Positions 50,940-62,970 of a stretch of 64,000 bases of DNA are shown here, piece by piece; within the stretch, counting starts at the first letter, position 1; the number at the start of each line of letters is the position of its first letter. Below the pieces are notes generated by a model. That model did not search any database. It saw only the letters and a list, made by a program, of their open reading frames with translations, and was not told where the DNA came from. The translations under genes were made by a program, and so were the position numbers. The DNA is taken from contig QCXZ01000138.1 in assembly GCA_025024175.1 (NCBI GenBank), positions 50,005,092-50,069,091 of the forward strand, written 5' to 3'. Source of the DNA: Rhyzopertha dominica. Taxonomy: Eukaryota; Arthropoda; Insecta; Coleoptera; Bostrichidae.

Positions 50940-51345
50940 TCGCCGGCGCCACTGGTGAGCGCGTATTTCTTTGACGCGCGCCTCCTAGTGCCGATTTAGG
51001 CCCGGAGTGGCGGCGCTGGGGTAGGGGGGGTTAAAAGAGAAAGGCGGTAATCCGGTGGTGGCAACCCCGGTAATTACCGCGACATAAACACTGTTTAAGA
51101 GACGAGCTACATTAATTCATTAATTAAAATGCTGTGAGCTAAGTCTCTGAAACCCGACTACATTAAATGAAACAAAGTATTATACATTCAGGAAACTCGG
51201 CAGCGGGCCTGCGGGCCCCTGCCGAACTGAGGCGGCTTTGTTGGTTTCGCAAATTCGCGCAAGACGTGAAAAGGTGTTTTGAAGAGGTAGCTCGCGTAAA
51301 CGCGGGCGAAATGTGTTGTGAAACGAAAAAGGGTTTTCTAAGTTG
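50940..51345. other. GC-rich island at LINE breakpoint
   Basis: Sharp change from AT-rich LINE to GC-rich DNA (GCGCGTATTTCTTTGACGCG, GGAGTGGCGGCGCTGGGG). It also has ATTAATTCATTAATTAAAAT. No coding frame supported. Candidate regulatory DNA. Confidence 0.3.
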
Positions 51346-51499
51346 ATATTTTTTTTACCTGCCGGTTAACCGATGCTTGATTTAAGCTCCATTGATGAAG
51401 ATACTTTTGGCAATTTCGTATTTTACAAAACATCTTCTGTCATCTCGCCGCATGTTCTCGTTTCTTATTTTGTCCATTGTAGTGACACCGCTGACTTAC

Positions 51500-53150
51500 G
51501 GATAGTTTAGCTTAACTTTTTTCCTGGTTAGCTAAAACTTGGGGCCGAATGCTTTAAAATGGTTGTTATTGTTTTATAATAATATTTTAGATACATGCAC
51601 TCTTCCAAGTTTGTTTCAGAAAACAAAGGTGATTGCTGTCTTAAAACCTGGGAAACCTCCAAATGAAGCAGGAAGTTACCGACCCATTGCCCTCCTGTGT
51701 GTCTGCTACAAGTTGCTAGAGAAATTACTCTACCAGAGAATAGGTCCTATTATTGAAGAGACTCACTCCCGAAGGAACAAGCAAGTTTTAGGAAGAACAG
51801 AAGTTGCTGCGATCAAGTCTTGGCTCTAACAACGCATGCTGAAGTTGGTTTCCAGAAGCGATTGAAAACTGGAGTAGTGTTCGTAGACTTATCGGCGGCC
51901 TACAATACTGTGTGGAAAGATGGATTGATCCTCAAACTATTTAATACTCTGAAATGTGGAAAGATTGTGAAGCTTATTGAACGAATGTTGTCCCAACGTC
52001 AATTTAGAGTGTTTCTGGGAGAGAAAAGCAGCAAATTCAGGATTTTAAATAATGGTCTTCCACAAGGATCGGTTATGTCGCCTATTCTTTTCAACCTTTA
52101 CATAAGTGACCTTCCAGTAACTCAATCGAGAAAATTTGTGTATGCAGACGACATGGCATTGGCTTTGCAAAGTAAAGACTTTTCTGTCTTTGAACAAAAC
52201 CTTTCAAGAGACATCGACATCCGTTGAAGACTAAAGTAACTTGTTGTCATCTCAACAATCATCGAAAGACAAAACAATTTCCAGTTATGTTAAATAACAT
52301 TAACTTAAACATAACTTTTCGCCAAAATAACTTGGAGTGACCCTAGATACGTCTCTAATCTACAAGAAACATCTAGAAAACATCAATAAAAAATTACAGA
52401 CCAGAAATAACATCCTGCATAAGCTTGCTGGTACAAGTTGGGGTGCAGATGCAAGGGTACTACATACTTCTGCAAATGCCTTGCTTTATAGCACTGCTGA
52501 GTACTGCTGCCCTGTTTGGAAAAATAGTCATCACGCAGGAAAAATTGACACTTAACTGAATACTGCAGTGCGACTAATCACTGGAACAATTAAGTCAACT
52601 CCATTACTTTGGCTTCCGATTCTTTCAAACATTGCTCCTCCGGAGATTCGCAGACAGTTTGCTACATATAAAGCTTGGCAAAAATATCTATCAGCTCCTA
52701 ATGAGTTTCTGATTTCCCGAGATCTGCAAGAGCTACCTACAACTCGGCTAACTTCCAGAAAACCTTTGTGGACAGAAGATTTCCTTCGTGCTCCTTATAC
52801 CATTGAAAATGGATGGTATTCTGCTTGGCAACTTAAGAAACATGATATATTTAATCAACAGCTTATAGACGATCCTACGGAAGAGGTAGCAGGAACTGAC
52901 CTCCCAAGAAGGTCAGGTCAGGTCAGGTCTTGGGTAACTCTGAATCGCCTTCGCACTGGTCATGGGAAATGCAAGTTTTTTCTTAATAAATGGGATCCAT
53001 ATATCAACCCTTCTTGTGAATGTAGAGACCCTCCAAATAATTGAACATATGTTCAACAGATGCCCCCATACAATATGGCCTGGTGGTTTTGAGTCTATCC
53101 ATCGTGTTGATGAAGGTGCTGAAGATTGGCTTAAGACAATCGAGATTTGA
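51500..53150 (+). mobile_element. LINE (jockey/I-like), RT and C-terminal region, plus strand
   Basis: RT blocks: KTKVIAVLKPGKPPNEAGSY and RPIALLCVCYKLLEKLLYQR (51625-51740), VVFVDLSAAYNTVWKDGL (51876-51930), NNGLPQGSVMSPILFNLYIS (52049-52108) and KFVYADDMALALQ (catalytic pair, 52133-52171). The C-terminal part has RLITGTIKSTPLLWLPILSN and a Cys motif with LRTGHGKCKFFLNKW and CECR (52945-53030), ending at about 53150. Frame changes at about 51790, 52225 and 53040. The endonuclease is missing. Unlike the 38-kb copy, no simple-repeat tail is seen. Confidence 0.85.
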
Positions 53151-53169
53151 TTTCTGCGGTTTTCTTCAA

Positions 53170-53900
53170 TACTCTATCCAGAATAAATACATACATGTAT
53201 GTATTCTATTCAAATGCGAGATCTCCTATCCTTGAATGACGTTTTTATAAAAGTCGACCGTAGTCGCATGAAATTAACAGAACTGTGTAATGTATATAAC
53301 TTTGTATATTCTCATTTTTGTTAACCTCTATTTCCTCTCAGTGATATTCTCAGGAACCGAAGATTTCTGACCTATTTAATATTTTCTCCTTTCATAGTAA
53401 TAGTTATCTTTTCTCCCTGGTGCAACTACCATCGCCTTAATTCTTGTTATTTTTTCTATTTTTAAACTATTTTTTACTTACTACGGCCACATTCTAAATT
53501 AAGTTTTCCTATAGGCACTTTTGGCTGCTTGCAATTATTCCCAGGTTGTCCGCGAATGCACACTCAGATATTTCTGTCTTCTGCACATTTCTGTAGCCTA
53601 CTTTTTTCTCTTATGATCCTGTTACACGTACACGGACATTTGTTTAAACAATCCCTAATTTTTCTTCTTATTACGCTTTCGAATGCCTTTTCTTTTTTCA
53701 TAAATGCTAGGTAGGAACTGTATAGGTATCCTATTGTCAATCACGTTACTTTTTTAAAATTAAAATTAAATTAAAATAATTGAGGAACCCTTTTTATTAA
53801 AGGAAAGCATGTGGAAATATTATGAACCAATGTATCATTAAGGCATTCAAAAAGTTTTTCAGGATTTTGCAGACGATCTCCAATAGAAATCCAATCAGTC
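53170..53900. other. Intergenic, nothing recognised
   Basis: AT-rich, T-tract-rich DNA with no supported feature. Confidence 0.4.
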
Positions 53901-53907
53901 AGTTTAC

Positions 53908-55090
53908 CATTTTCCTTGACTGGTGATAATTTTCGTCTACTTTGATAAATTTATTGCGATTCCGGTGCCCAAAAAGTAAAAAAGAAAAATGCAGTATTTT
54001 TTCAGATGCTCAAAATCTTTCCCATTTACTTCCTGGCAGTAATGCAGCGTTGAGTAAAGTTTTCTCATGTTCATTGCAGCAAATTTGGAGATTTTTGCCC
54101 TGATTCGTCCTTTTAAATCCTGTTCATTATGTGGCCGATCAGCATAAATACGGTTTTTCAGATACCTCCACAGAAAAAAATTAAGCGGCGTCAAATCAGG
54201 GGAACGTACAGGGCATTCTATCGCTCCGCGCCTACCAATCCATCTGTCTGGAAATATCGCATTCAAATATCCACGAAAGCTGACTGCAAAATGGGGCGGT
54301 GCACCATCTTGTTCAAAGGGACGCGCAGCATGTTCACGATTAGAGAACAGGCACTCCATCGAATGTGGATTTGTGTCCGTCCAATATCTGCAATTATGTC
54401 TATTCACATTAGCATTGCGGTAAAATGTCGCTTCATCAGAAATCATAATCCAATTTAAGATGTATCTTCATCTATCATATTCATAGCAGTTTCGCAAAAT
54501 TCTATCCTAGATCGAAATTTTGTATGGATGAAATTTCTCGTTTTCAAATTGTTTTGAACAGATCTTCTGCTATTATGGTGACTGAGAACCGCTATTGTAC
54601 AGAAGAGTTCGGATTCTCTTGCGCCCAACTTTTGGACGTCAATATTTATCAGCGCCGGTTTCGTCAAAACGTTTAATAACTGTTGATCTGGCAAGTGATT
54701 CACGATCTTCATGAATTGCATTGTAGAGTGCAACTACTTCCGAATAACTTCGCCTTCTATCTCGATAACTAATCATTATCAAAATTTCGATGCAATCATA
54801 TTCAGTTAACTGAGGCTTTGCGATTGCAATTAACAAAGTAAATGAAAATTATCACCAGTCACGAGGAAAATGGAGACACCTGGACCGCGATACACTTTTC
54901 TCAACTCAGGAGCAATAAATTATACAAGTGTGATACATTCTTGAAACCAGGAAAAAATATCCTTTTCAATGATATGCTTTTTGACCCTATCTCCCATTTA
55001 AAAAATGCAACTTGCGTCCATATCTCGGAAACGAGGGCTGACACGGAGTTGAAAAAATTGCAGAAAATGCATGATATGATGGTCTAAAAG
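53908..55090 (-). mobile_element. Decayed mariner-like transposon, third family member
   Basis: An inverted repeat, CCATTTTCCTTGACTGGTGA (from 53908) against TCACCAGTCACGAGGAAAAT (54852-54871), brackets a broken transposase on the minus strand: ARSTVIKRFDETGAD (HTH end), FRSRIEFCETAMNMIDED, MISDEATFYRN (first Asp), EQDGAPPHFAVSF (second Asp) and CPVRSPDLTPLNFFLWRYLK (third Asp), 36 residues between the last two. A segment is missing between HSME and CLFSN. Sequence beyond the right repeat (54896-54973) is shared with the MITE at 30.5 kb, so the true end may lie near 55090. Confidence 0.75.
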
Positions 55091-55369
55091 TGATTTTACT
55101 TTGACGTAGAGAGTTATTGGATGTATACAATTTGAAACATGGGAATTATGGACAGCTATATTATAATTATTTTTGGAAAAAAGCTTGGTCAAAAATTCTA
55201 ACATGAAGTCAAGCCTAACGCAGACTTACTGAGAATAATATTTAATCCTTTACTGGAAACTGTAAAAGTACATTCCATTTGAGATATAATGTTGATATTG
55301 GTCTACAAAATCGGAATTTTATAATTTATATTTATACTGGTTGAGCTAAATGGAAGCCCAAATGCCCTC

Positions 55370-55775
55370 CACGAATCGACGTTGCTATCCCCCAGGAAAG
55401 CTCACGCACGGCGTGGTCCCTTATCAAAAAGTTGGTGGGCTACTTATCCGCAGGACAGATAATTAACCGCGTCGGTTTGGCTATCCACCGGGGAGCGACA
55501 AGCGTTAATTATTGCTCTTTTAATTTGCCGGTCCGTTTAGCACGCGACAACATGTATAAATAGTTTTGCACAGAGGGACGACTATGGCAGGCGCATTCGG
55601 CTGAAAGCGCTCGTACGAAAACCAGGCGACACGATTTCGCAATTACCGTCTGTCCTTCTTTGTTTCTGCAGTTGTTGCCTGCACGCTAATTAGTCCGTAT
55701 TACCACCTTCTACGTTTAACTATCCCGGCTTAACCGGGCCTCTAGCTGGTACAGCTGCAGCCAAAAGCGCTAAGG
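55370..55775. other. GC-richer island with TATA-like box, possible regulatory element
   Basis: Contains GATAATTAACCGCG, GCGTTAATTATTGC, GCTAATTAGTCCG (homeodomain-like TAATTA/TAATTAG words) and TATAAATA at 55555-55562. No coding frame starts downstream of the TATA-like word. Either an enhancer-like conserved element or the promoter of an unrecognised transcript. Confidence 0.3.
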
Positions 55776-56029
55776 GGTGTCCAACTTACTTTATTTAAAA
55801 TGAGGAGTTTTTCTTTGATTCTGTCTTCTGCTCAGTTCTATCTTTCTTTCCACATATACGATTATAACGTATCATTCGAAAATTTTGGGGGAAAATTCAG
55901 ACGCGCAGAAGAGAATGACCCCTATGAACCCTATGTCCAGACTGGACATATAGTTTCCTTCGTAGATACACCATCATATCAGTTAAGCAAATGGCATAAG
56001 GAACAACAATGAACCAATAAGAGAACTTA

Positions 56030-57080
56030 AGAATTTAGAAAAGCTTATTCACGAGCATACCTACGGAATATGCCATAGAACAAGCCGCAGAATTAATTCA
56101 TGGAACAACAGTATAAGCGATAGATAAAAATAATTAAATACAACTCTTAAAACTAGCAATGGATCAAAATAATTTCCACTTAAACGAATTAACGTATATC
56201 ACAGAAGGTCTACAAATGGGATATCCCTTATCCCCACTTTTGGCAGATATGTACATGCAAAAAATAGAACAAGAAATAATGAGTAACAACACTTGGACTA
56301 AGAAAATTGTAAAATGGATAAGATATGTCGATGACGCACTATGCATACTCAATAGTACACCAAATTTACTTGATAAATTCCATCTGGATTTAAATAAAGT
56401 AAATAAGAAAATATAATTTACCAAGGAAATAGAACAAGATGACAAAATTAACTTCTCAGGCATAACAATAATTAAAACGGGAAATGAAATACAATTCGGT
56501 ATTTATAGGAAAGAAACAGGAACGGACACAACTCAGAACTAGAAGAACTTACCACAATAAAACAAATATAATAGAGGAAATTAGCAAAAAAAATGAAAAA
56601 ACAAGAACAGGAAAGTGCAAGAAATAATAGAAAGAAATAAGGAAAAGATCTAACCCAGGAGTATAGAACAATAACATTCTTGGGACCAATATTAGAGAAA
56701 ATAAGACGAATAATACAGAAAAATACAGATCTTAAAATCAGCCTAAAAGCAACCAAGACTAACAAACAGAATTTGAGCAATAGAAAGCAAAGACAGAAAA
56801 TATGAGAAAATACAAAATAATCTACAAAAATGTACAGCAAACCGCAACCTGTTTTATAGGCAAAACAGAATGGAAATTGGAAAAAATAATAAACAATGAG
56901 TGAACAATAAACAATCAGAGAAAAAACAGATTACTACACCAATGTAAACAAGGATATAAACCAACAATGCTAGAAGCAAGGGAGATTTTCAAAAATAGGC
57001 AGGAAGAGATGGTCCTAAATCAACATCAGGTAAGCCGAACAATAATTAGAAAACAAAGAAAAACACCGATAAAATAAAAG
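56030..57080 (+). mobile_element. Penelope-like element fragment: RT and decayed GIY-YIG
   Basis: LKLAMDQNNFHL, then TEGLQMGYPLSPLLADMYM and KWIRYVDDALCIL (catalytic YVDD, 56318-56356) are the final RT motifs of Penelope-like retroelements. Downstream come GNEIQFGIYRKETGTDTT and, near 56815-56880, a run ATCFIGKTEWKLEK recalling the GIY-YIG endonuclease. Stops and frameshifts are frequent. It is clearly a different family from the 61.6-kb copy. Confidence 0.8.
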
Positions 57081-57084
57081 GAGA

Positions 57085-58285
57085 CGGAAGCATCGGATGG
57101 AACATTGACATTGAACAACTGATATGAAAAATACATGAAGTGGTCATTCAGAAGTTTATTTGTGTAATACAATTTCAAAATGTTTTAGTCAAAAAGACTA
57201 AGATGGGAGTTAGAGCTTAGCTAGAAACAAGACAATCTACCAGAAAATTATAAAATGGGGAAATCTTCAGTTTATTATAATGAATAAGTGCTATAAAAAC
57301 ACGTCAATTTGTAGTCAAAAAAATTATTGCTATTTTAAAACATAACAACGCAAGTAAAATGTATAATCTTGAAAATAACTGTTTTGTTGAGAAATTATAC
57401 AACTAAACAGGCAACAAACGAAAAACAGGAAAATACAAGAACTCAATGGAGTACGGCCCGTCCTGACAGATATCGTACAAATCTATTCTAAACATCTGAG
57501 AGAGATTACTTTTATGGGAGTTTACGGTAGAGTCGTAATAAAATGTTTAAATAACCAAACCATATTTGCAGAATATTTCTGGACAGTCTTTATCAGTTTT
57601 GTTTTACAAATAACATCTCTACCCCTATTGCAAATAAATTTAATGTTTGCCGTATGATGCTCTGTTAAATAAATTAATACACTATTTCTTTGATAGAAAC
57701 AGTATTGCACAGATCAAATCATATTTTCTACAAAATAGAAGACAGTTTCAGTTTCACTAATTTTGTTTCTCATCTATGTAACGACTTACCATTTTACGAT
57801 TCACTTTGGCAGATATCGTTGATGGGTCAAAGACCATTCAATAGTTTACAAACAGTCGCCCAGTTATGGCATAAAATATTATTAACTTTTCAGTAAGGAA
57901 AGTACTAAGAGATGCTGAACCTGTTCAATTGCTAGGGCTAGTATTAGATCTGGACTGTTGTGGAAAGCTAGCACCAACTGCTAATACTCGAAAAAAAGCT
58001 TGGTAAAAAGCTCTAAAAGAAAAGAACTTACGCCAACTAAGAGAAGTAGTATCGACCAAAAATACCAGGTTCCAACGCAAATGTAACTACTAATTGTATA
58101 CATTGGTTATCGGGATTACTGTAATAAGGGAGTTGCAGGGATCTCAGGATCTTAACAATTGGGTATTATCACTTTTTTGGAAAATTACGTAAAATGAATC
58201 TTGAAGTACATATATATCGCACGCCATGTTAAAAAAATTAAAAAAATGTTTGTAGGTAGAGAATTTCAGGTCTGAAATTCGAATC
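57085..58285. other. Intergenic, nothing recognised
   Basis: AT-rich; short frames only. Confidence 0.4.
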
Positions 58286-58291
58286 TTAGGA

Positions 58292-59310
58292 GTCACCGCC
58301 AAAACGCTTCTATCCAAGGTTATTCAACTCGTGACGTCAAGTGTCATGTAAACATTACCGAGGAGCGTACTGTTTAATGGTGTAGTATCATTCTTGTATT
58401 GGAAAAGCTTTTGTATGGTGTTCATTGAAAGGAGAGTGTAAGAGGTCGCACCAAAAAGTGATTTGTGTAGTTTTACAAGCATCTATTATGTATGGAAAAC
58501 AAAACAAGTGTTGTTTTGTACATGGTTATAAAAGTACTTCAGTCAGTACAGCTAACAAAATTTTTGTAACCGTTTCTCGAGATTATCAACGTATGAAAGA
58601 GTTGTTTAAGGGCCCTAGACGTGATATGCCGAAATCGCAAAGTGTGTTTTTCTGTTGTGAAGATCATCTTAATTCTTACTGTAAGTTTTATTATTTTTTT
58701 TGGGGGTTATAAGTGTTTACCATTCAGTTTCCATTTTGTTATAGCTTGAAGAGGATATGAAAAATTATATGCGTTTTAAGTTGATAGAGTGAAATGTTAT
58801 AATAAAGAACGACGTTGTTCCCCAAATATTCGAGTGTTAGCCAGACCGGAAACGAGCCGCAAGAGCCCTGAAAATAAATGGCAATTTATATTTATTCTGA
58901 CCTCTAAAATAAATGTCAAGTTTAGGGTACATTCTTGATTCTTACATTTTTATGTTTACAAATAGTATGTTTCCAACAACCCACCGTGATCAAATTATCA
59001 ATGCTACGTTAATTTGATAAAAAGTTCACTTATGCCGTTGCTTTTACGTTCCTCATCTCGGCCGCGTTGAACCGCTCATCGCTTTACACAAATCCATAAC
59101 AATGAACATGCCTTCAGACGTCATAAGTCTTCAGTATTTCACTTTTTCTTGGCTTATTTTCATTCGCTTGTCACAAAATGAACGCAAACAACAAACTGAT
59201 AAATTGACGGGCTGAGGCTGACGCGTGACGCGCTGACCGCAGATGTAAACAAGCGGCCATTTACAAGACACCTGACGTCACAGCCAATATGTTCGCGTTT
59301 TGGTGGTCAC
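58292..59310 (+). mobile_element. 1.0-kb TIR-bounded element carrying a THAP-type relic
   Basis: Left end GTCACCGCCAAAACGC (58292-58307), then GTGACGTCAAGTGTC and TGTAAAC (58331-58355). The right end, inverted from 59310, reads GTGACCACCAAAACGC, then GTGACGTCAGGTGTC and TGTAAA. So imperfect inverted repeats of about 60 bp with TGACGTCA in each (58332-58339 and 59273-59280) bracket a broken THAP zinc finger. No matching target duplication was found. P-type transposons encode THAP transposases, so this may be a shrunken relative; the catalytic domain is absent. Confidence 0.65.
58488..58880 (+). pseudogene. THAP-type (C2CH) DNA-binding domain relic
   Basis: Exon 58488-58680 reads KCCFVHGYKSTSVSTANKIF, then RRDMPKSQSVFFCCEDHLN, with a good donor GTAAGT at 58681. 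After a 64-nt intron (acceptor TTATAG at 58739-58744) comes LEEDMKNYMRFKLIE, a stop, NVIIKNDVVPQIFEC. Layout and the closing VVPQIF (58814-58831, the AVPTIF box) are those of a THAP domain. The second zinc Cys is Tyr, exon phases do not agree, and two stops lie in the second part, so it is broken. Confidence 0.65.
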
Positions 59311-59319
59311 TTTAAATAT

Positions 59320-59865
59320 TTACATTTTTAATATTAAAAATACACCTTACAATCCATTTTATACTAATTTATAAGCTGTCACAGCTGTTTTGTGGATTAG
59401 ATGCTACCTATTAATATGCAATTTAATAAAATATAAACACATGGCAAATACCCAATTCCTTCTATTTACTATTTTTAGTGCCCTTTAACCGTCTATTCGA
59501 ATGTGAAAAATTTGAGTCTTACCACGAGGCATATAGCACTAGAAACTGCAAACAAATAACTTTTTAAAATACTAGATAAGGATACTAAAAACTTTAGTAT
59601 TAATACATTTAAACACTGTGAAAAGGGGCTTTTTAGGTAACGCTTTGTATTGCTTAGATGGGTTTTGGTGACGTGTGTAAATTTTTGTAATAAAATATGA
59701 AGATGGGCGAATTTATTAATACCATTTTTTATTACGGAGACACGTTTGAGCTGCTCATCTTCATCATTCGATTTTATCTTCACAAAAGCATGTGCTTTTG
59801 CATGAGGCATTAAATGTGTTGCAAAATAGAATGCATCATCCTCGCTGCACGCTAATAAAGACAGT
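59320..59865. other. Intergenic, nothing recognised
   Basis: AT-rich. A minus frame at 59493-59873 (126 codons) has no recognisable motif. Confidence 0.35.
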
Positions 59866-59869
59866 GAGC

Positions 59870-60355
59870 GCAATCAGCAGGTTCCATATCTAAAACTCCA
59901 GCCGATTGGTCCGCTTTATGTTATTCCATTAGCGTAAAAGCCTTTATAGCGTCCAATGGCGTGCGTTCCAGTAAAATTAACGTTTTGTCCGACAACGAAA
60001 GAATTAACGTATTGCGTGCCGCACGGCCGTATAATAATTGCGGCTAGATGAGATAGTTAAAAAGTGAAACGTCGGCAGAGTACCCGGCCATAAAAATGAT
60101 GTTTCGCGTGCTGCCGTGCCCAGTTGTTAAATTAAAAGTCATCTAATTAACGCTTTTATCAGGGGCCCGCGCCGTACTTGCGCCCAGTTCCTCCAGATAA
60201 ATTACTATCGTATTTCAGGTGGGGTAATTAAGCGGCGATTTCCCATTTTGGGGTGTCCTTTTATTATTCGGCCTGGGTGGGGCGGAAAGCAGAAAACACG
60301 CGCTGGAAATTCGAAGTCGTTATGGCAAGTGATGTTCGTTAAGGGGAATAAGAAT
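59870..60355. other. GC-richer island, strongest conserved-noncoding candidate
   Basis: A 480-bp block with many developmental-factor-like words: CCATAAAAATG (posterior Hox-like), CATCTAATTAACGC and GGTAATTAAGC (homeodomain-like), TTTATCAGG (GATA-like), and GC-rich CAGGGGCCCGCGCC. Flanks are AT-rich repeats. No frame is supported. The function is inferred from composition and words only. Confidence 0.35.
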
Positions 60356-60551
60356 CCGACGCATTTAACCCTTGCATACTTGGCATTTTAGGTACCCCCA
60401 GAGTGTTTCAATGATAATGAGCCACCTTCAATAATTGTTAATCCTGAAATGGGTCGTTTTTATTTTGAAGAAGTTAATCTCGAATTAGTTGTCACAGCAG
60501 CTGCGTAGGTACTCCTAGGCCAAATATGACGGTTTTATTATTGGTAAAAAA

Positions 60552-60810
60552 GTGTAAATTTGAAATTTAAAAATCGTTTTTTTACGATATAATCCGCAGT
60601 TTTGGAGGTATTAAGTTCAAATTTGTAAGAGTGTGTAGTATTTACATCTAAGTATTCCCATAAATTNTTGTTAAAATTACTATAACAACAAATTAATATT
60701 TATGGGTTTGTAACTTTTAATTCCCCCCAACTTGTNTTGATGTACGCCCATGAGACCAGCGGATTTTTTTCTAATACAAAACTTGATTGTGAGTTTCTGA
60801 GTTGCTGNGC
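60552..60810 (+). repeat. Inverted repeat, left copy
   Basis: AATTTAAAAATCGTTTTTTT, then CCGCAGTTTTGGAGGTATTA, and GTACGCCCATGAGACC (60742-60757) recur in inverted order at 63680-63965 with moderate divergence. Several Ns inside. Probably the two ends of one transposon or two copies of a short one. Confidence 0.75.
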
Positions 60811-60819
60811 NAGTTCCGC

Positions 60820-61635
60820 TCTGATTTACAAGTAGAAGAAGCAACAGGAGGTAATGACAGGAGCGCCGGCTTTTAAAAAACTCTGTGGGTGTTCATGCTA
60901 ACATAATTGTGAAAACCGCANCTATGAATCCGTCCAATAGAACTTAATAGGTACATGTGCAATAGCGCAGAAATATGTATGATATAAATATAAAGATACA
61001 TAAGAAGGAAAAAAGAGATAAGTACAAAAATGCTAGACTTGTTCTAGTGCCTTTGTTGGTACCAATATTATTAAGTCATCAACAAACTTTTTATGAATAG
61101 AAAGTGTGTTCAACGCCTATGATCAGTATATAAAATTCACTACAGAACGAGAGGTAGAATGTGGAGTACCCTTTTGGACACCAAAGTCATATGAAAAAAT
61201 AATAAAATAATACTGGATTGGTACCGGAAACCAACTTCATCGGGGAGGTATATAAACTACTTGCCAGATTATTCGACACGAATTAAAATAAACTTTGTAA
61301 AACAGATGAAACATAAAATTATTAAAATATCACGTTCACAATTTATTGAGAAAATTTTAAAATATTTATTAATACTCAATTCATACCCGAAAACGATGAT
61401 AAACAAAATGTTGTATTCTACTACTGATTTATCAACATTTCATGTAACACAAACACAAACAAACCGTTACGGTAAATAACATTTGTATGAAGGGTGAAAA
61501 ATCAAAAATTTTTTCTTCTTTCTTTAACTTGCGACCACACCCTCATTTTAAGGGTACGTACATAAATGTCTGTTTCCAAACCTAACATTAAAATCACATA
61601 GACGGCAAGAATGTTAAAAAAATACATAATTTGAG
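60820..61635. other. Spacer, nothing firm
   Basis: AT-rich. Near 61030-61200 decayed words may be upstream parts of the Penelope-like copy, but no motif is certain. Confidence 0.35.
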
Positions 61636-61639
61636 CTCA

Positions 61640-62925
61640 ATATGGCAATAATTTGGCTTTACATGCTACATATCAATAATATTAACCATTTACAACAAAA
61701 ATCAGGTTGTGCAATGGGTTCACCTCTAAGTCCTGTAGTAGCCAATTTGTTTATGGAAAATTTTTAACAGGTAGCGTTAAACAGTTTTCAGTTTAAGCCA
61801 AAAAGTTGGTATAGGTACGTAGATGATATTTTTCTTTTTTGGCCCCACATTATAGAAGAGTTGGGTAGGTTTCTAAATCACTTGAACAGTCAAAATCCTG
61901 ACAAAAATTACTATGGAATTAGAAAGCAATAGCAGTTTACCTTTCGTGGATGTCCAAATTTACAGAATAAACACTGGACAGTTAGGACACAAGGTTTACA
62001 GAAAACAAACACACACAGACAGATATTTACATGCCACATCCCACCACCCTCCCTCTCAAAAGAATAGTCTTATAAGGACATTATTTGTTAGAGCACAAAG
62101 GATTTCAGACGAAAGTTCTTTACAAAAAAAAAATATATCATCTTAAATCAGCGCTAGTCAGAAATCGTTATAGCAGTAAGAATATTTGGTCAGTTTTTAA
62201 TAAAAGTACTCGCCAAAATCAAATAAATTCTCAGCCAGGACAAAGTAAATTGAAGTTGAGTTTGCCTTATGTACAAGGCCTTTTGGAAAAATTAAAGAGG
62301 ATGCTTAGAAAACACGATATTTTAGTTGTTGATAGTAAATATAATAATTTAGATAAAATTTTAAGTTCAACTAAAGATAAAGTACATTTAGAGAGTGAAG
62401 GTGTTTACAAAATTACTTGTTCTTGTAACAAGTGTTACAATGGTCAAACTAAAAGAAAAGTAAGTACGCGTTTGAAATAAAACATACGTGCTAGTAGGTT
62501 GCACCAGATAGATAAATTTTCCGTAGCTAAACACTTATATTTGACTAAACACATGATTGACTTTGACAAAACAGAAATTTTACATAGAGAAAAATATTAT
62601 CACAAACGTCTAATAAAAGAAGCTATAGAAATTTGTAGGAATACTAATAATTTTAATAGGGATTGTGAAAATTATGAGTTAGGTGACATTTGGAAGGCTA
62701 CTTTGTAGTTATCTTTTATCAAGTAGCTCGTGTATATCTAGTAGTTATTTTTTCGTCATCAAATTATTTTTTATCAGGTTGGCACGTTGTTTCTATGACG
62801 TCTCGCTTCCTTGGTGATTTGTTTATTTACTTTCAAAATTTTGTTTGGACTTGTCAGGCAAATTTTGAGGTTCTTCGTCTTTGACAAAGATTACAGGTGT
62901 AATCGAAACGTCAGACTTATAACTT
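61640..62925 (+). mobile_element. Penelope-like element: RT end, GIY-YIG endonuclease, ribozyme-like tail
   Basis: KSGCAMGSPLSPVVANLFME (61706-61765) and WYRYVDDIFLFWP (61808-61845) are the last Penelope RT motifs. Then come LPFVDVQIYRI, YRKQTHTDRYLHATSHHPPS (62000-62057) and the GIY-YIG endonuclease start EGVYKITCSCNKCYNGQTKR (62398-62457, with its CxxC insert). The frame ends near 62708 (GDIWKATL). In the 3' UTR, CTTTGACAAAGATTACAGG, TGTAATC and GAAACGTCAGAC (62879-62916) form a hammerhead-like hairpin. Frame changes and stops (61765, 61905, 62100, 62480) make it inactive. Confidence 0.88.
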
Positions 62926-62970
62926 TTTGTCAGTGTTTTCAAGAGACAGCGATCATTCCGAGGAAATATT

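Noticed and set aside
59493..59873. 126-codon minus-strand frame as a gene
   Set aside because: Its sequence shows no recognisable domain, and no flanking exon or polyadenylation context supports it. It remains possible but unsupported.
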